A DNA stretch of 64,000 nucleotides, taken from the NCBI RefSeq assembly GCF_963422355.1, contig NC_085085.1, forward strand, positions 10,880,458 through 10,944,457. Direction: 5' to 3'. The translations under genes were made by a program, and so were the position numbers. This stretch comes from Corticium candelabrum (Eukaryota; Porifera; Homoscleromorpha; Homosclerophorida; Plakinidae). Positions 20,813 to 43,627 of the stretch are shown here, piece after piece; position 1 is the stretch's first letter, and every line of letters starts with the position of its first letter. The notes under the pieces are model-generated. The model searched no databases. It was not told the origin of the DNA and saw nothing but the letters and a program-made list of their open reading frames with translations.

Positions 20813-20935
20813 CGATCAACACAGCCACGTGACCATTTGTGTTCACGTGACCTTTGCGCTCACGTGACTACCTGCGCTCGCGCACTCGCGCGTGTTGTCG
20901 GAACTCGAGGTAATCAGGAAGGAGGAAGAGAAACG
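20813..20935. promoter_or_regulatory. Divergent promoter of WDR91 and ZRANB1 with three CACGTGAC boxes
   Basis: The two start codons are 123 bases apart. CACGTGAC occurs at 20826-20833, TCACGTGAC at 20843-20851 and TCACGTGAC at 20860-20868, spaced 17-18 bases. The motif is the core of the CLEAR/M-box (GTCACGTGAC) bound by MiT/TFE and USF bHLH-zip factors. WDR91 acts in endolysosomes, so a lysosomal-biogenesis control is plausible (inference). Confidence 0.7.
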
Positions 20936-30470
<9,535 letters not shown>

Positions 30471-31151
30471 TGAAAGCTGCTGGCATTAAGGCCTTCATGT
30501 CCACGTTTGTTGAGTTACTGTGGACTGTTAAACTGTATGTAATGTGTCTATTGGTTCTGTCTATTTGTTGCACATTTGCTGTTCAGAAGAAAAATATTTA
30601 TTGAAAGATTTTTGCGAATTTCTGTACGACAATGTGGAAAAGACGAAATTAGATACGGGGCATACAAGTACATACTGAACATGATCCAGACATAATGTTA
30701 ATTCAACCTTGCAGTTTCTAGAGTCAGTGTGACCATTATTTCACTGGCTTGTTTCTAGGAACACTTGGAAGCCAATTCGACGGGCACATGGATCCCCGTC
30801 TTAGTAGTTTTCCACTTCAGGTTTGTGCTCCAGTTGCTTGCTTTTCAGAAAGGATGATGTGTTGATGACTTGCTAGTTGTTAGTCTAATATCAGAGGATC
30901 TAACGTCAGAGCTATAGTGTGTTTCTTACCCAAATATGGCAGAAAACCAATAGTGTAACTGTTTAGCTGTATGTCTAGCAAGGTTTCCGATTTGAAAATG
31001 GATGGTAGTTTCAAAAAATGAATTGAGCTGTATACGATAATTCTAAGTTCTACATACAAGATTCAAGATAGTATGTTAGATTAAAAAACTAGTTGCTCTG
31101 CTCAACATAAAATAGACACTTCAAAATAGGTAGTTGCTGCTCTTGCAGCGA
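30471..31151. other. Short intergenic gap between convergent ZRANB1 and the MUN gene
   Basis: 680 bases holding both 3' untranslated regions. No gene, RNA or clear repeat is visible. Confidence 0.6.
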
Positions 31152-34100
31152 TCAAACAAACTGTTTCGCATACTTGTCATAACTAGATCGAGCCACGATG
31201 ATTTTACGAACACAACCAGAATCGACCCTTGCTGATGAGTGAGTTTCACTCTGGGTTGTCGAATCTGTTTCTGACAAATTCTTCTCTGTTGTCTCATGAC
31301 TGCCATGTGATGAGAATGAAGACGAGTGCGACAAATCGGCTTTGTCTTGATAAGTCACAAATCTGTAGAGATGTGACGTACTGTCAATAAACTGATGCTG
31401 GCCTTCAAGAGGAGTCGGTTCATGCAGGTGTGATTTGTCTTCCAGCTTTGCGACACGCTGGATAACCTCATCGTCTAACAGCTGTTGACCAAGTTGTACA
31501 GCATAACCATTCTCACTGCCAGTTACTGCACGAGACGGTGGTGTGGTGATCAGTGGCGAGCTCGAGCTCATCATGTCATCGGCATTGACAGATGTTGCTA
31601 TCTTCGTTTTCAGTGCTACCACGGTGTCCGTGAATTCTCGACCAGTGAAACACTTGCGAAGTCGATGCAGACTGTGACGTAGATCATCAAGCAATGGAGT
31701 TCCACTAGCATCGGACAAAGAGATACTTTCCTCCTATAAAAACAATTCACTGCCACAATGTTGGAAGCTAATCATCTTCATTCTCACCTGTTGAGACAAC
31801 TGATTGTATACAACGATCAGTTTCTGAGTTGATAGAGCATGCAGTTCGAGGAGTTCAAATACGTATTTCTGATACACAAACTGCAGTCAAAGATTTAGTT
31901 GCACATCTTAGTACCATTTGACTTACCGCATTGGTAACCAGCACATCCATATCAAGGCCAGCACCACCGGCATGAAAAAACTCAACTAACAACTACAATA
32001 ACACAACTACTCTTATACACTAGTAACACAATATAAAATCATACATAATATAATAGGTCACGTGTTACGCAGTAGGCGGAGCAAGTACATATGTCACGTG
32101 ACTGTCTTGTGTCAAGTGGCTGTCTTCACACTATACTGTACCCTAGCGTTTAACACCTCGGGTAACACTGTAAGATCATTCATAATATCATTTTAGACCA
32201 TTGATAAATTAGATGTTGTACTGGAGTCAGTCATGATTCTAGATCTACCAAACTTTCTACATACATCAGTCGTGTCCGAACTTAGCTCAACTAGTAACTT
32301 ACTGCAATCGCTCTCAGATACAAAAGAGCCAAATTGCGCGACTTGTGTCGTTTCAGCAAATTGTCTGCAAACTCCTTGAAATCCTATAACAATAATTTAC
32401 AATCAACGAGCTACCCAACGTCTCTAACGACATACAGAAACAATGCAGTCCCAGAGACAATGCAGCAGTCTGGTGAATGTGTGAGGATATAACAAATTTC
32501 CGGCTGCATGGAGATGGCGAGAGAGATACTTCAAGATCGGATCAAGACGTCTCGCAAGCGGATATTGCTTTTCCGGTAGAGTAAGCGACAACAGCAGCAT
32601 CAGAGACGGCTTGACAAAATGGTTCAACTAAATACATTCAAGACACGTATTCAAGTTTTAGCATCATTTACAAAATAATACAAAATTTATACTCGATAAC
32701 ACATCAGCCTGATCTGAGCCTTTTCAACCCTGGCAAGTCTCTCGTCCATTTTATGAAGACATGATGTATCTGACGTGGCACTGGTCATTGACTGCTGACT
32801 AGCATTGGCCTCACGACAAACATGATTTCGCTTGACTGGAGAACAAGGAGACCCATTAGCGACATGTGCAGGAGATCCATAATGATATCCACTGTCAAAA
32901 CTGGCTGTTGATTCGGCCGGTGTGAACAGCGATTGTTTAGCAATACCCATCAAATGAGCATGTAATGCAGGCAAAATAGCACGAAGAGCCGTCACATTAT
33001 TGATCCGAATACACATCTACGACACATACAGACTCAAGCAATGCCGCAATCATCAAACTCCACCAACTAGATATATACTTACGTCAACTGAAACTTTCTC
33101 AAACGCACTATTGGGAGTGTGTCTTTGACCCGCCTTCTCATACTGAAGACAGTCGGGGACAAAGTCTAAAACAAGAGAGTGCATACAGGCACACGTATTA
33201 CATTTGAAATTATCCAATACAAACCATAGTCATTAGGCTGTTGGCCTATTGGCACCATGTGACGACAACCCCACAAAAGTTGCTCCTTTTTGCAATCTAG
33301 AATTTTGATCAATACCTATGAAATCAGGGAAGAGGTAGTAAGTACAGAAGTATACGTAACTCGCACGACAAACCTCGTCACCGATCAGATGCCGAGCTAC
33401 CTGCTCTGTTAGCATGCACAGATCAGTACAGAGCATGTTGTTAGCGTAGACGATAAGAACATAATTTAACAACTGCAACAAAGAAGAGCAATTTATTAAT
33501 TGATATCGATATGTAATCACTTAAATAGACCTCTACAAGTTTGTCTCTGAGTACGTCTTCGATGTCGTAGTTGTGCTCCAAGAAAGAATGCTCATACTTA
33601 GTCGAGGTATAGCTACGTTCGAAGTAGGAAATTGGAGACTCGTCAGCTAAACTGGTTGATTGATTTTGGTTGTGTGATGATGGTTTGGGTGTCAACAAGC
33701 AATTAAGGTTTCCCATGAATCTTGCCATTCGAATAAGTCCAGAGATGATGTCAAAGACCGAGCTTGATATCGGTAGCCTTGGTGGCTTAGATGGTCTTGC
33801 ATTATCAATAGGGCAGAAAGTCCCTTCCGTTATTCCCGTGAGGCTGTCTGTCAAACTTGACTGCGATCTCACTATAGAGTTTGCCATTTCAAGGGATGTC
33901 TCGGCTAACCGGTGAATCCTATCAGATCCACTTACACAGCTATTGTCACTAGGAAAGGTAGCTGGTTGAACATCAATTTTAGGTGACTGCTGCCTGTTGA
34001 TCGTAACTGGCTGACATTTTAGTTGAGTCTGCATCTGACTACATGATCTTGATCCACACGGTGGCTGCACACTATGCTCACACTCTGTCTTCTTTTCTAC

Positions 34101-36053
34101 ACTATTATTAGCATTAACAGTGAGAGGTGATGTCAAAGCGCCGGTTGATTCACTAGCAGATGTTGCATTCGGTTGTAATTGAACACCTACTAGTGAAGGA
34201 CCTCGATCTGCAGTAAAGTTGGACATCAATTTCAACAAACACGGGCGACTGACACTGATAGCAACAGGAGTAGCGTTCTCCAAAGAATTACTTTCGACAA
34301 GTGAGTTGCTGTCAAATGGAATTCCTCTTGCTTGTGATTGTTTTCTACTTGTCTTTCTCTGCTTGCTGTCACCATGATGTAACTCTATTTGATCGATCGG
34401 TTCTCTCTGAGCTAGTGACCGAGTGCGACGAACAAAACTTGGAGACTGTTTCATTTCATCCCCCTGTGCCAATGCCAGTGATCCAAACGTAAGAAGTTTA
34501 GTTGGTTTTCCATCAGAAGAATCCGTTTCATGTCCCTGAGTTGCATCAATACCAGTACTATTTGCAAACATTGATTGAGGCAATTCTGTCTGTGACGCTT
34601 GTTCGAAAGATGCCATCAGTTCATTGTCATTGGGTCCCGACAGTCTTCCAATCGATACGCTCGACACGCGACTTCTGATACTATCTGCCATGCTTATAGT
34701 GCTACCCGACCGTTGGCTTGTACTGGAACTGCTGTATGATGATGGTCGATGAACTAAGCATGGTACTTCCGAATCTTCACCTTTCACTCGTGATACTCGA
34801 GTAAACGCTGATCTGCTTGATGGTTGAAGAACCGATGTCGGTTTTGGTGAGCCGACATCAACATCAGGACTACACGATTTCAATCTACCACTTGACAAAG
34901 GAAGCTGAGTACTAAGGCTGAATGATACAATTTCCCACTGTAAAACATTATTGTTGTATATAAATATACTGCAAAATTGATATGCCAAAATAAGTAAAAC
35001 AAATGGTTTATTGAGCTTATTCCTTCATCAACATCTGACAAGCACAACCATTAACATCTCCATCAATAAAAATAACCTCTTTTTCAATATTATTACATAT
35101 CAACATAATAAGTGTACTTCAAACGATTCCACTATAGCAGTGTAGTGTGACAGCAAACATTGAATGAAGGTATGGCTAAAGAGGTTTTGACATAAAATAC
35201 ATTATTAACCATAAGCAGTTAACTTAAGAAAACTAGTAAATAATTTCAACACCTTTGCCACTATACCAAAATGGCAAAACATTGACGTATCCCCTAGCAT
35301 CATGATCTGATCAACGTATCGTCTCACATGAGATGGACATAACAAATAGTTAATATGTAACAACAATGACTCACTAACTACACTATCCAACATAACAACA
35401 TTTGGTTACATTAACTATTCTACCTCATCATGAGCCACAGATTTGACAACCCAGTCTAACAGTTGATTCCCAACAGGATCCAGCCACATGTCAGCAAGCT
35501 TTTCGACAAACTGATCTCGCCATACCTGCATTCTGTAATACAATACAAAACAATTAGACAAACTAAACACACCACCACCACCACACGACAACAACACAAC
35601 AAATAAGCACAACCAACATTTATAACACCCTAGCAATGTTCACCAAAGACCATTCATTTTTCTGCTTTATTTGTCTAGCATTATATTTAGAAACAACGAG
35701 AACAAGAAACAATCCCTTGTAAAACAAGAGTTCTCTATAAAGTAGCTAGTTGAATTGTGATTTTAGTAACGAGCTCTTCTACCTTTGTACATAACATTGT
35801 CTTCTTATAATAATACGATTACAAGTTTCTTGAGTTATTAGGCAAATCAAGTTATCACTATTTAATTAAACTATATGTCATTAATGATACTGAATGATAT
35901 ATTATGCATGTTGTCTAAATACTAAAACAGAGAAGTAGCTCCCTTACAAAAGCACCTTTACAAGATAATAGTGACAAAAGAAACCTTCCTGTATAGTAAG
36001 CTGTTGCTGAGAAGACAACATCACACACACAGACACACATGGACACAGACACA

Positions 36054-36117
<64 letters not shown>

Positions 36118-39100
36118 ATCATAATCATCAAAGCCCTCCATACAATTCACTACTGTATTAATACAATCATGTGAAATACAACACAAACTTCCGACTTTAA
36201 GACAGTCTTGTCGTAAATGCCAAACACTAATAAACTTGTTTCTTCACTGTTTATGTCTGCCAACTGCCATGACTGTCTTGTTTACTTTGCTGTATTTATG
36301 CCAAAGCAAAATCAAAGACGTCATGTCATGCAGTGAAATCAACTCTAACAGTCAGATGAACTGTGGCGCCTTACCAAGTGTAACAATCACAAACAGAAAA
36401 ATCAAAAGATACATTATTAATCTCACTCTGGAGTAATAATGGCAGACCACATTTCATCCAGTTCTGTCAACTTGTAAGCAAGACTGAGCATTTCCAAATC
36501 CAACTGGTCGGGAACCTATCAACAACGAATCGTTAGCCGTGTTCTCTTCGCTTACTTACTGCGTCAAACTACCGGAACATATTTCTTGCACATTATCGCC
36601 ACATCGTCGCAAAGCATCCGATAAAACTCTGTGACTGCCAACTTTGTAACATTAAAAAATCTAAATACACAGAAATACGTCACGTAAGCGAAACAATACA
36701 CATCATGCATTGTGTGCGCTCACTCTTTGAAAGAAGCATGAAAATAGTTCTTATAACTGGCAACCTCGTCTTGAATAAAGGTCAAAATTGAACCGATCTG
36801 TCAACGTCACAAACACCTTGGTTCTACTGGAGAAATCGTTTCCACTTGACGTGACTTACCAACTCTGGAGTCACGGGCTGAACGACTGACCACACACCCA
36901 TTTCTGCTTGAGCAATTGTCTTGTGCCGCTCGTAACTCTTAGCAAATCCATCCTAAAATAATAAAGAAGCACTAATGCACAGTGCAAACCCTCCGCATGC
37001 CAAAGCTTTGCAGCTTGAATGTAATTAGTCAGAGCCAATTAGAAGAGCATGAGAAAGAGACTGACATCTGGTCACGTATTTGCCTCAATCAGCAATCACG
37101 TGTTACGCCATTGCCTAGCAGACCGGTCAGTCGGTCGTATATCACGTAACCGGCTTGCACTACTATCCCTAGCGTTTCATGCGTCAGGTACTAGCATTAG
37201 AAGAACTCAACTGATCAACTACATCACATGTATTACATGATGTGAACGAAATTCAATAACAATAATAGTATTATTCACAATGTGTGTCAATACAGCGTGA
37301 TACAAGCCTTACCACGATATACCGTTGTAAGCATTCGTCAAGTGACAGACAAGCCATAGCCGGATCAACATACTGATAGCCACACAGTGCTGTTCGTAAC
37401 AGCTCAATTAGAGACGCTATTTAACGCAAGGACAGTTACAGAAGCAGAAAATCAATAACGACAATCAGACATTTACCGAGTCCTTCGGGAGGATCGTTTT
37501 GAGGAAACAACCGCTTGAGCCTTGTTAGCGAATGCTCCGCCTCGCGACGCAAATGCACTACCGACGTCGTGAGCATCTCCAACTAATAAATATATATGCA
37601 AGCAACGATCGTTAAATCATTAAAACGTTCCATTGCCTACAAACTTGTACAAACCTCCTCTTTCGTGATAACCATCTTTGATGAGTCTGTGGGAAGTAGG
37701 TCTTGCACACTTGCTAAAACAGCACTTGTGTGCTGAATGTACCAGATGTCATTCTCAAAGTGTCTGCAAATATATCATGTGGCATATACACAACACGATC
37801 GTGATGCACAGAATGAGATTTCAATGTAAGACCTAGCAAGGTAATCTAGGTAGACCAATCTTCTATACATTTCACCCTTCAGATACGAAAATTAACATCA
37901 TGACAATAGTATCATAGACACGGACTGTACTGCATTTTGACATTAACACAAGTACATGTTTGTCACAGAGTCCGTCTGTCTGTCTGCTCGCCTGCCTCTC
38001 CGTCTGTCCGCCCGTCTGCCTGCCTCTCTCTGTCAGTCTGTCGGTTGGTCTATGTATTTATGTCATTATGTCACTCTGTCTGTCTCTCTACATTGTCTAA
38101 AGTTTGCCTACTACGCAATAATGTAGTTAATGTACAACAAATAGCCAAAACTTTACACCACTTAGTACAGTAAAACACTATTAACACTATTTGTCTGGTT
38201 TCACCGTTTGCCGTCTGTCTTTCTCATTTCCCATGACTGTGTATCCATATAAGGTAACGTAACGTACCACTCCAAAGCGTAGACCGAATTCTCGAAGTAA
38301 CCTAGTAGCATTCGCTGAAAGAGGCCTAGATGGTGGCAAGTCTTTCAGGACAATGTGATGTCTCCCCATTGCAGTTTTAGTTTGCAAACTGATACACAGA
38401 AAGTTATACCAAACATGTAACTATCATGGCATCTATCATTAGCACCTAGCTACTTTGGACAGCAGCTTTCGGTAGAGACTGTGATAGTTAGGTCGACGAC
38501 CTTTCAGGACTGGTCGTGGATAACAGTATTGCCAAAAGAGACTGATTAGATGGCGGATCTTCTGCTTTTCCCACTGTGCCCATTGGTCATATGCGTTTTT
38601 GTTCTAAAGCAATACAACAACAACTGTGACACCCTTACAGTGTACACAACAACATTAATCGACTGCTAGCGTACTACATGTACATATCACTATTACGCTA
38701 ACCACAAACGACTGCAGTTGATAATACGGATGTGAGTTGCTTTCAAGAAATGACAACTGTGTTACCAGTTCCTTTGCCAAGATCTAGAAAATGCACCTGT
38801 TGGTCAACAAAGTCCCACTCCACTTTTTAATAAACTACAACACAAGCACAAACACACAAACAAATACAAGCAAATGTACCAACAAAAATGAATTCTAACT
38901 ACTCTCGTCTTGCACCTAGCATCTGTGTCTAGCTAACATAGTGGTACAGCTAGCCCCAAGTAGTCAACAAACTCTTCTATTCAATAGAATAAACATGTTA
39001 AGACAACTACAAGTAGGGTACTTAGTAGTCAGTTCATCAAGTGTCCTATTTCATGCAGCAGTTAGTACATCTATTAAACCTTTCCAATCAATACAATCTG

Positions 39101-39188
39101 ATTCTCAACACATTAATATATATCCCACTCCACAAAACATAACATTCACATTTGAAAACAATAACAAACACAATGCAGCATACTGCGT

Positions 39189-39250
<62 letters not shown>

Positions 39251-42144
39251 ACACAGTACCTCAGATGGATTCCTTCTACCATTCATCTCTCTGAGATTCC
39301 GCTCATGAGCAAATTGCTGCTGCTCTGTTTGCTTAAAAAGATTTCTAACGTACAGTTTCAGTCCATCAACAGTTACAAGATCATCGTCTTCCAATGCTGA
39401 TGGCCTGGCCAGCTTAGGCGATGATCTAAAACCTGCGGGTGACTCTTGCAAGAGACCGTCAAAAGGACTAGAAAGCTCATATGGAAGACGAGAAGATTTC
39501 GACGCATCAGGCTGTGATAAATACTCTTTACTGTGATGCCTTCCATCATTTGTGTTGAACATTGCACATGGACTTGGAGAAGGTAACTCTGGAGTGCACA
39601 AGGCAGGAAAGTGTGCACACATTAAACAGCTCCGATAGAGAGTTAAATCCTACAACATAAAAACAGGCCCTAGATCAAAGGATGTTTTTAATTTTGTTAT
39701 TGAAGATCTGTGCAATCAGTAAAGTCTTTATACTAATTTAATCCAAATTGTTTGTCCTTCATTACTACTACCTACCATAACTGGCTGCTAACTACACAAT
39801 TCTGGCAGTATAGTTTACATTATTTTCTAACAACAAGAACTCAAAAAGCAACAGGGAAGAAATGTTCACAAGGTCCTACTTAATCAACCAGCCACTAAAT
39901 AGCATTTCAACTAGTTGATCAAAATGTTCAAACAATGTTTGACAACAGTTACCAAATACTGTAAATCAACAAATGTTCATAACCTATTTAATTTTGTAAA
40001 TTTCATAAATTGCAACAATTTACTAAGAATTTACTAACTTAAATCACTTACTAACTTTTGTAGTTCAGATATCCATCAATACTTAGATTTTATTTATTTT
40101 ATAGTTATTCTACTAAACGCACAAGAGTAAAGTCCGCTTGGCTCACAGGACATAAGGCTCTTCCAGTTGCTCAATCTCTTCATTTGTGGATGCACATGTA
40201 ACGCTGTCTGCATGATTGCCTTCCTCGTTTGGATTTGGCAGAAACGGCTTTTTCAGCTCAGCGTGGCACTAGTCGACGAATGGGTTTTTGTAAGCCAAGA
40301 CATCAAAGACATTGAGAATGCAGTACAGTACAAACATATATACCACGCCCATTAAACGTGTCCAAAGTAGGCGTGGTTAACAGCCTGTTGGCCTCGCTTT
40401 ATGTTTGTGCGCTAAGCTTCCAAACGTTACTTTTACAGCAGGTAGATAGCCCGGATACCCAGATACAAGCAAACAGAGCTGTATATAGAGTCTATAGTTC
40501 AAAGAATCTACTATGTCCGGAAAGATGAAGCTAATGTGTCTGTGCAAAGTGACTGTCCTACTCCTAGAGTGTCTCACGGTAGGATTGTCGGGACAAAGGA
40601 CTGGTAATCGTAAGAATTGGGCGCAAATCATGAGATCGTGAGACATGCCTGTAAATCGTGAGTTGAGAGGTCTGCTTCTTCTAGGGTTAGGGTTATGTCA
40701 ACAACATAGCATATCTCAGTCACACCCATGCAATGCAAGACTTACTCATGATTGTGAGGCTGAGATCAATGCTTTTGCATAGAAATAATCACCTCTATTG
40801 TCTCATATGTGATGCAACCACTACTACATGTTTGCTAGCCCTCTGCATTGCCGGTAATACCCTCAATAGTTAAGGCCTGTCCACACTGGCAACTGGATCG
40901 CGATCCGTCCGATCCACATCGCGAGGTGGTTTCGATTGCGATCGGCGGTTGAATCCAATAGAAATAGTGGGCGTTACCTTCACGTACGCTACGCGTGCAG
41001 TTGGAACATCTAGCACTCCTCACTCGTCTTTGTTCTCGCTCACCTTACGTCGCTGTATCAGCGCTTTCCACAAGCAAAGAAGCCACACATACACAATGGT
41101 CATCAGTCACGTGATATCAAAATGAGGCGGAGGTATCCTTTTCAAAGTGCAGTGTGGATGCTCGCTATCCCGATTGGATCGCGATCCATTCTGGTCTAGT
41201 GTGGACAGGCCTTAGATCAGCCTGCTGGAGTAATTAATTAAATTGGCTGAATACAAACCAATTGACTTTTTGTCATTATCAATAGACCAAATCGACATCT
41301 ACACAAACAATAGACCAATATTGTCGGCACTAGGAACACTTACAACAACTGATTACAGAAAATTAGTACTGTGCACATGCTTACCTCATCACAAAGTACA
41401 ACTGCCCTACTCAGATCACACGCAGTCACAGTGTCACTGCCATCTCCAACGTCATTGCCACCCTTCACCTGTAAAACAGATACTGCAACACGTGTCACAG
41501 CGTGACAGAACAAGTCACAAGACACACCACTCTCATGTTGTTGAACGTCCTGGGAGCTCCCATATTCAACAGAACACGATTCCTCCTGCAAACAGGATGC
41601 AACCACTCAATTACACAAATCAATAAATTAATTAATCAATCAATCAACTATTATCCGTGCGATTCAGTCCTTCACAGTCTGAGTACGTCATATGCATCTA
41701 ACAAAAAATTGCCACAACTTACTCCAGCATTCCAAAATAGCGATGAATTTCGTCCGTCAATCTTCCATGTCTGCACAATAACAACAACACGCAATCACGC
41801 GGAGCAACGCAGCAAGTGACACAAAACTGCGACAGCGAGTCTGAGCGACTCTAGCTCTACAAGCTACAATGTTGCAAATCTCACTCTACGAGACAGTCGC
41901 TCGACATGGCCGCCGCACGAACACTTTCTCCGCCCGACAAACGGACCTCTCCCTTCTGTATCAATCCAGCAGCCGTGGCGTGCTGATAGGCGAGAGGCGA
42001 CTCAGTCTTGTTCTTGTACTGCAGCCACTTCTTCTCTTCCGACCGAAAGAGCTTGGTCAACACGGACCTGAGCAAGAGAAGCTGCGCCGAGTCGCGTCTG
42101 TCCGTCCATTTCCTCGTCTCTAGCTGCGAGAGCGTCGACTGCAT
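31152..42144 (-). CDS. Munc13/BAIAP3-type MUN-domain protein with a long Ser-rich insertion and no visible C2 domain
   Basis: Exons, 5' to 3' on the minus strand: 41885-42144, 41723-41770, 41531-41585, 41385-41468, 39260-39649, 38703-38783, 38446-38603, 38268-38388, 37655-37763, 37477-37582, 37313-37416, 36860-36952, 36724-36797, 36573-36660, 36427-36515, 35424-35532, 33531-34937, 33374-33472, 33225-33315, 33083-33165, 32693-33016, 32436-32627, 32303-32383, 31927-31992, 31788-31880 and 31152-31733. All joins keep frame except 38268/37763, where a small exon is probably missed. The product is about 1,660 residues. The MHD1-like half has VPDQLDLEMLSLAYKLTELD and SSSVFDIISGLIRMA. The MHD2 half has MCIRINNVTALRAILPAL, LDPILKYLSRHL, RLLHCLWDCI and VEFFHAGGAGLDMDVL. 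Munc13 proteins prime vesicle fusion through this fold. The 469-codon exon holds a roughly 380-residue Ser-rich insertion. No C2 or C1 domain was found. Confidence 0.8.
36014..36115. repeat. (CA)n with ACACAGAC leader
   Basis: CA microsatellite preceded by GACACACAT/GACACAGACACAGAC units, in an intron of the MUN gene. Confidence 0.9.
39187..39255. repeat. (CA)n adjoining a splice donor of the MUN gene
   Basis: The CA tract ends only about four bases from the donor of exon 39260-39649. Confidence 0.9.
40873..41212. mobile_element. MITE family M1, copy 1
   Basis: The ends AGGCCTGTCCACACTGGC and, inverted, AGGCCTGTCCACACTAGACC are terminal repeats, followed by GATCGCGATC palindromes. The interior (CAGTCACGTGAT, AAAGCGCTGATACAGCGAC on the other strand, AGTGCAGTGTGGATG) is shared, in opposite orientation, with 45585-46000. 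Non-coding, in an intron of the MUN gene. Confidence 0.85.
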
Positions 42145-42202
42145 AATTTGCACAGCTTGTCTCGTGACCGACGCTAACAAGAGCCCGTATAATCTAGTAG
42201 CA
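42145..42202. promoter_or_regulatory. Very short divergent promoter of the MUN gene and MTCH2
   Basis: Only 58 bases separate the chosen start codons. The minus-strand frame stays open upstream past the MTCH2 ATG, so the true MUN start could overlap MTCH2. No E-box is visible. Confidence 0.5.
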
Positions 42203-43172
42203 ATGGACGTGAGGAACTCTGTAGGCGTTATTGTGACCAATTCGGCGGTAACGATTGCGTGGTACCCGTTTCATATGGTAAAGACGCTTATTCAGGTGAG
42301 TATTCGTTATCGCGCGGCGCGGGTGCTCCCTCGTTTGCAACGCTAACGTTTCTACTCGAGTCTAGGTCGGTCATGAGCCGCTCGCTCCTTGCGACAGCAT
42401 CTCGTTTCCCTTTTTCAATCGTTCCGTGAGACGCTTTCCGTCCGCGTTCAGCTACGTTGGCTACATTCGTCGACGCGACGGCGTTTTTGGCCTCTATCGA
42501 GGTCTCACGGCGAAACTGGTGGAGAACGCGGTCGGCTGTTTGGTGAGCGAGTACGTCATGCACGCGGTGAGGCCCGCGAAGACGAAACGAGTGCAAGAGC
42601 TCGATCTACGGACGGTTGACATCCGGGACTATGCCGTGCACGTGCTGAAGGAAGGCGTTGAAACGATGGTGGCTCGTTCTGCCGGGTTGTTTTTCAGTCA
42701 GCCTTTCTACGTCATCAGTCTTCGCGCGCTCGTGCAGTTCGTTGGCCAGGAGACGATGTACAACGGGATATTCTCGTCTATCCGGGAAATTTTGTGGCAG
42801 GAAGGCGTGACGGGTTTCTACTCCGGATTCATTCCTCGACTCATCTACGAACTGTCCGTGTTCTGGATTGCGCACACCGTCCGCTCTGTTGTTGAACTCT
42901 TAGTGGCTAGATTTGGAGATAACGAGGAGAAGGAGGACGACAACGATGGTTCTCAGTATCAATTCCATTTTGTGGCCAGTTTTTTGGGCTCTCTGCTTGC
43001 CTATCCCATTCAACTGGTTGCAACGCTAATGTCAGTCAACAACTGTGGACTAGAGGCTACTCAGCCGCCGGTCATGCCAGTGTTTGCTGGTGTGTGCGAC
43101 TGTTGGTCATATTTGAGATCGAACAACATGATGAGACGAGGATCCAGCATATTTGTGAGAAGTGTACAGTGA
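42203..43172 (+). CDS. MTCH2: MTCH2-like mitochondrial carrier homolog
   Basis: Modified SLC25 carrier of the outer mitochondrial membrane, known in animals as a membrane-protein insertase and BID receptor. Exons 42203-42295 and 42366-43172 give 299 residues (human MTCH2 has 303). Exon 1 encodes VIVTNSAVTIAWYPFHMVKTLIQ. Exon 2 starts VGHEPLAPCDSISF. Diagnostic parts are GVFGLYRGLTAKLVENAVG, ETMVARSAGLFFSQPFYVISLR, GFYSGFIPRLIYELSVFW, SLLAYPIQLVATLMSVNNCG and RRGSSIFVR. The canonical PxD/ExxK/R carrier motifs are degenerate, as in the family. The C-terminus is shorter than in vertebrates. Confidence 0.93.
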
Positions 43173-43395
43173 TTAGTGCAGCATAGAGTAACGACACGTT
43201 ACTACACAATTCGAGTTCTAGCTGTTGGCTTTTGTCTGATTGTCAAATAGTTTTTGTATTTCAATAAACGGTGCGAGCTAGTCTGATCAACTATCTTTAT
43301 GATTTCTTTGGTATTCGTTAGTGAAAACAGCAATGGCCGTTTGATTTTCGGGCAAATACAATGTACAAGCAACTACATTTTAAAAGTGACCCTAT

Positions 43396-43447
<52 letters not shown>

Positions 43448-43627
43448 TGACACATTGAATCACGTCCACTGGCATACATGCATGGTACAATGATTCTATA
43501 AATTAAAGTATATTTGACAGAATTCTAGCTATAAATTTGCATGTGGTTGTCATGCAACTCAACAGATTAGATACACAAAGTATTTAATTTAATTACCATT
43601 GTCTGTAATGGATCGGTGCAAAGTAGT
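43173..43627. other. Gap between convergent MTCH2 and the SH2 adaptor
   Basis: 455 bases with the MTCH2 poly(A) signal and a (GT)n tract at about 43398-43440. No gene seen. Confidence 0.7.
43263..43268 (+). terminator. Polyadenylation signal of MTCH2
   Basis: AATAAA about 90 bases after the MTCH2 stop codon. Confidence 0.65.

Noticed and set aside
40167-40646. Short frames on both strands near 40.2-40.6 kb, considered as extra exons of the MUN gene
   Set aside because: The flanking exons 41385-41468 and 39260-39649 already join in phase 0, and no splice-bounded segment adds recognisable sequence.
42389-42875. Alternative frames on both strands over the MTCH2 exon
   Set aside because: The MTCH2 frame has the full family sequence. 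The others are shadows.
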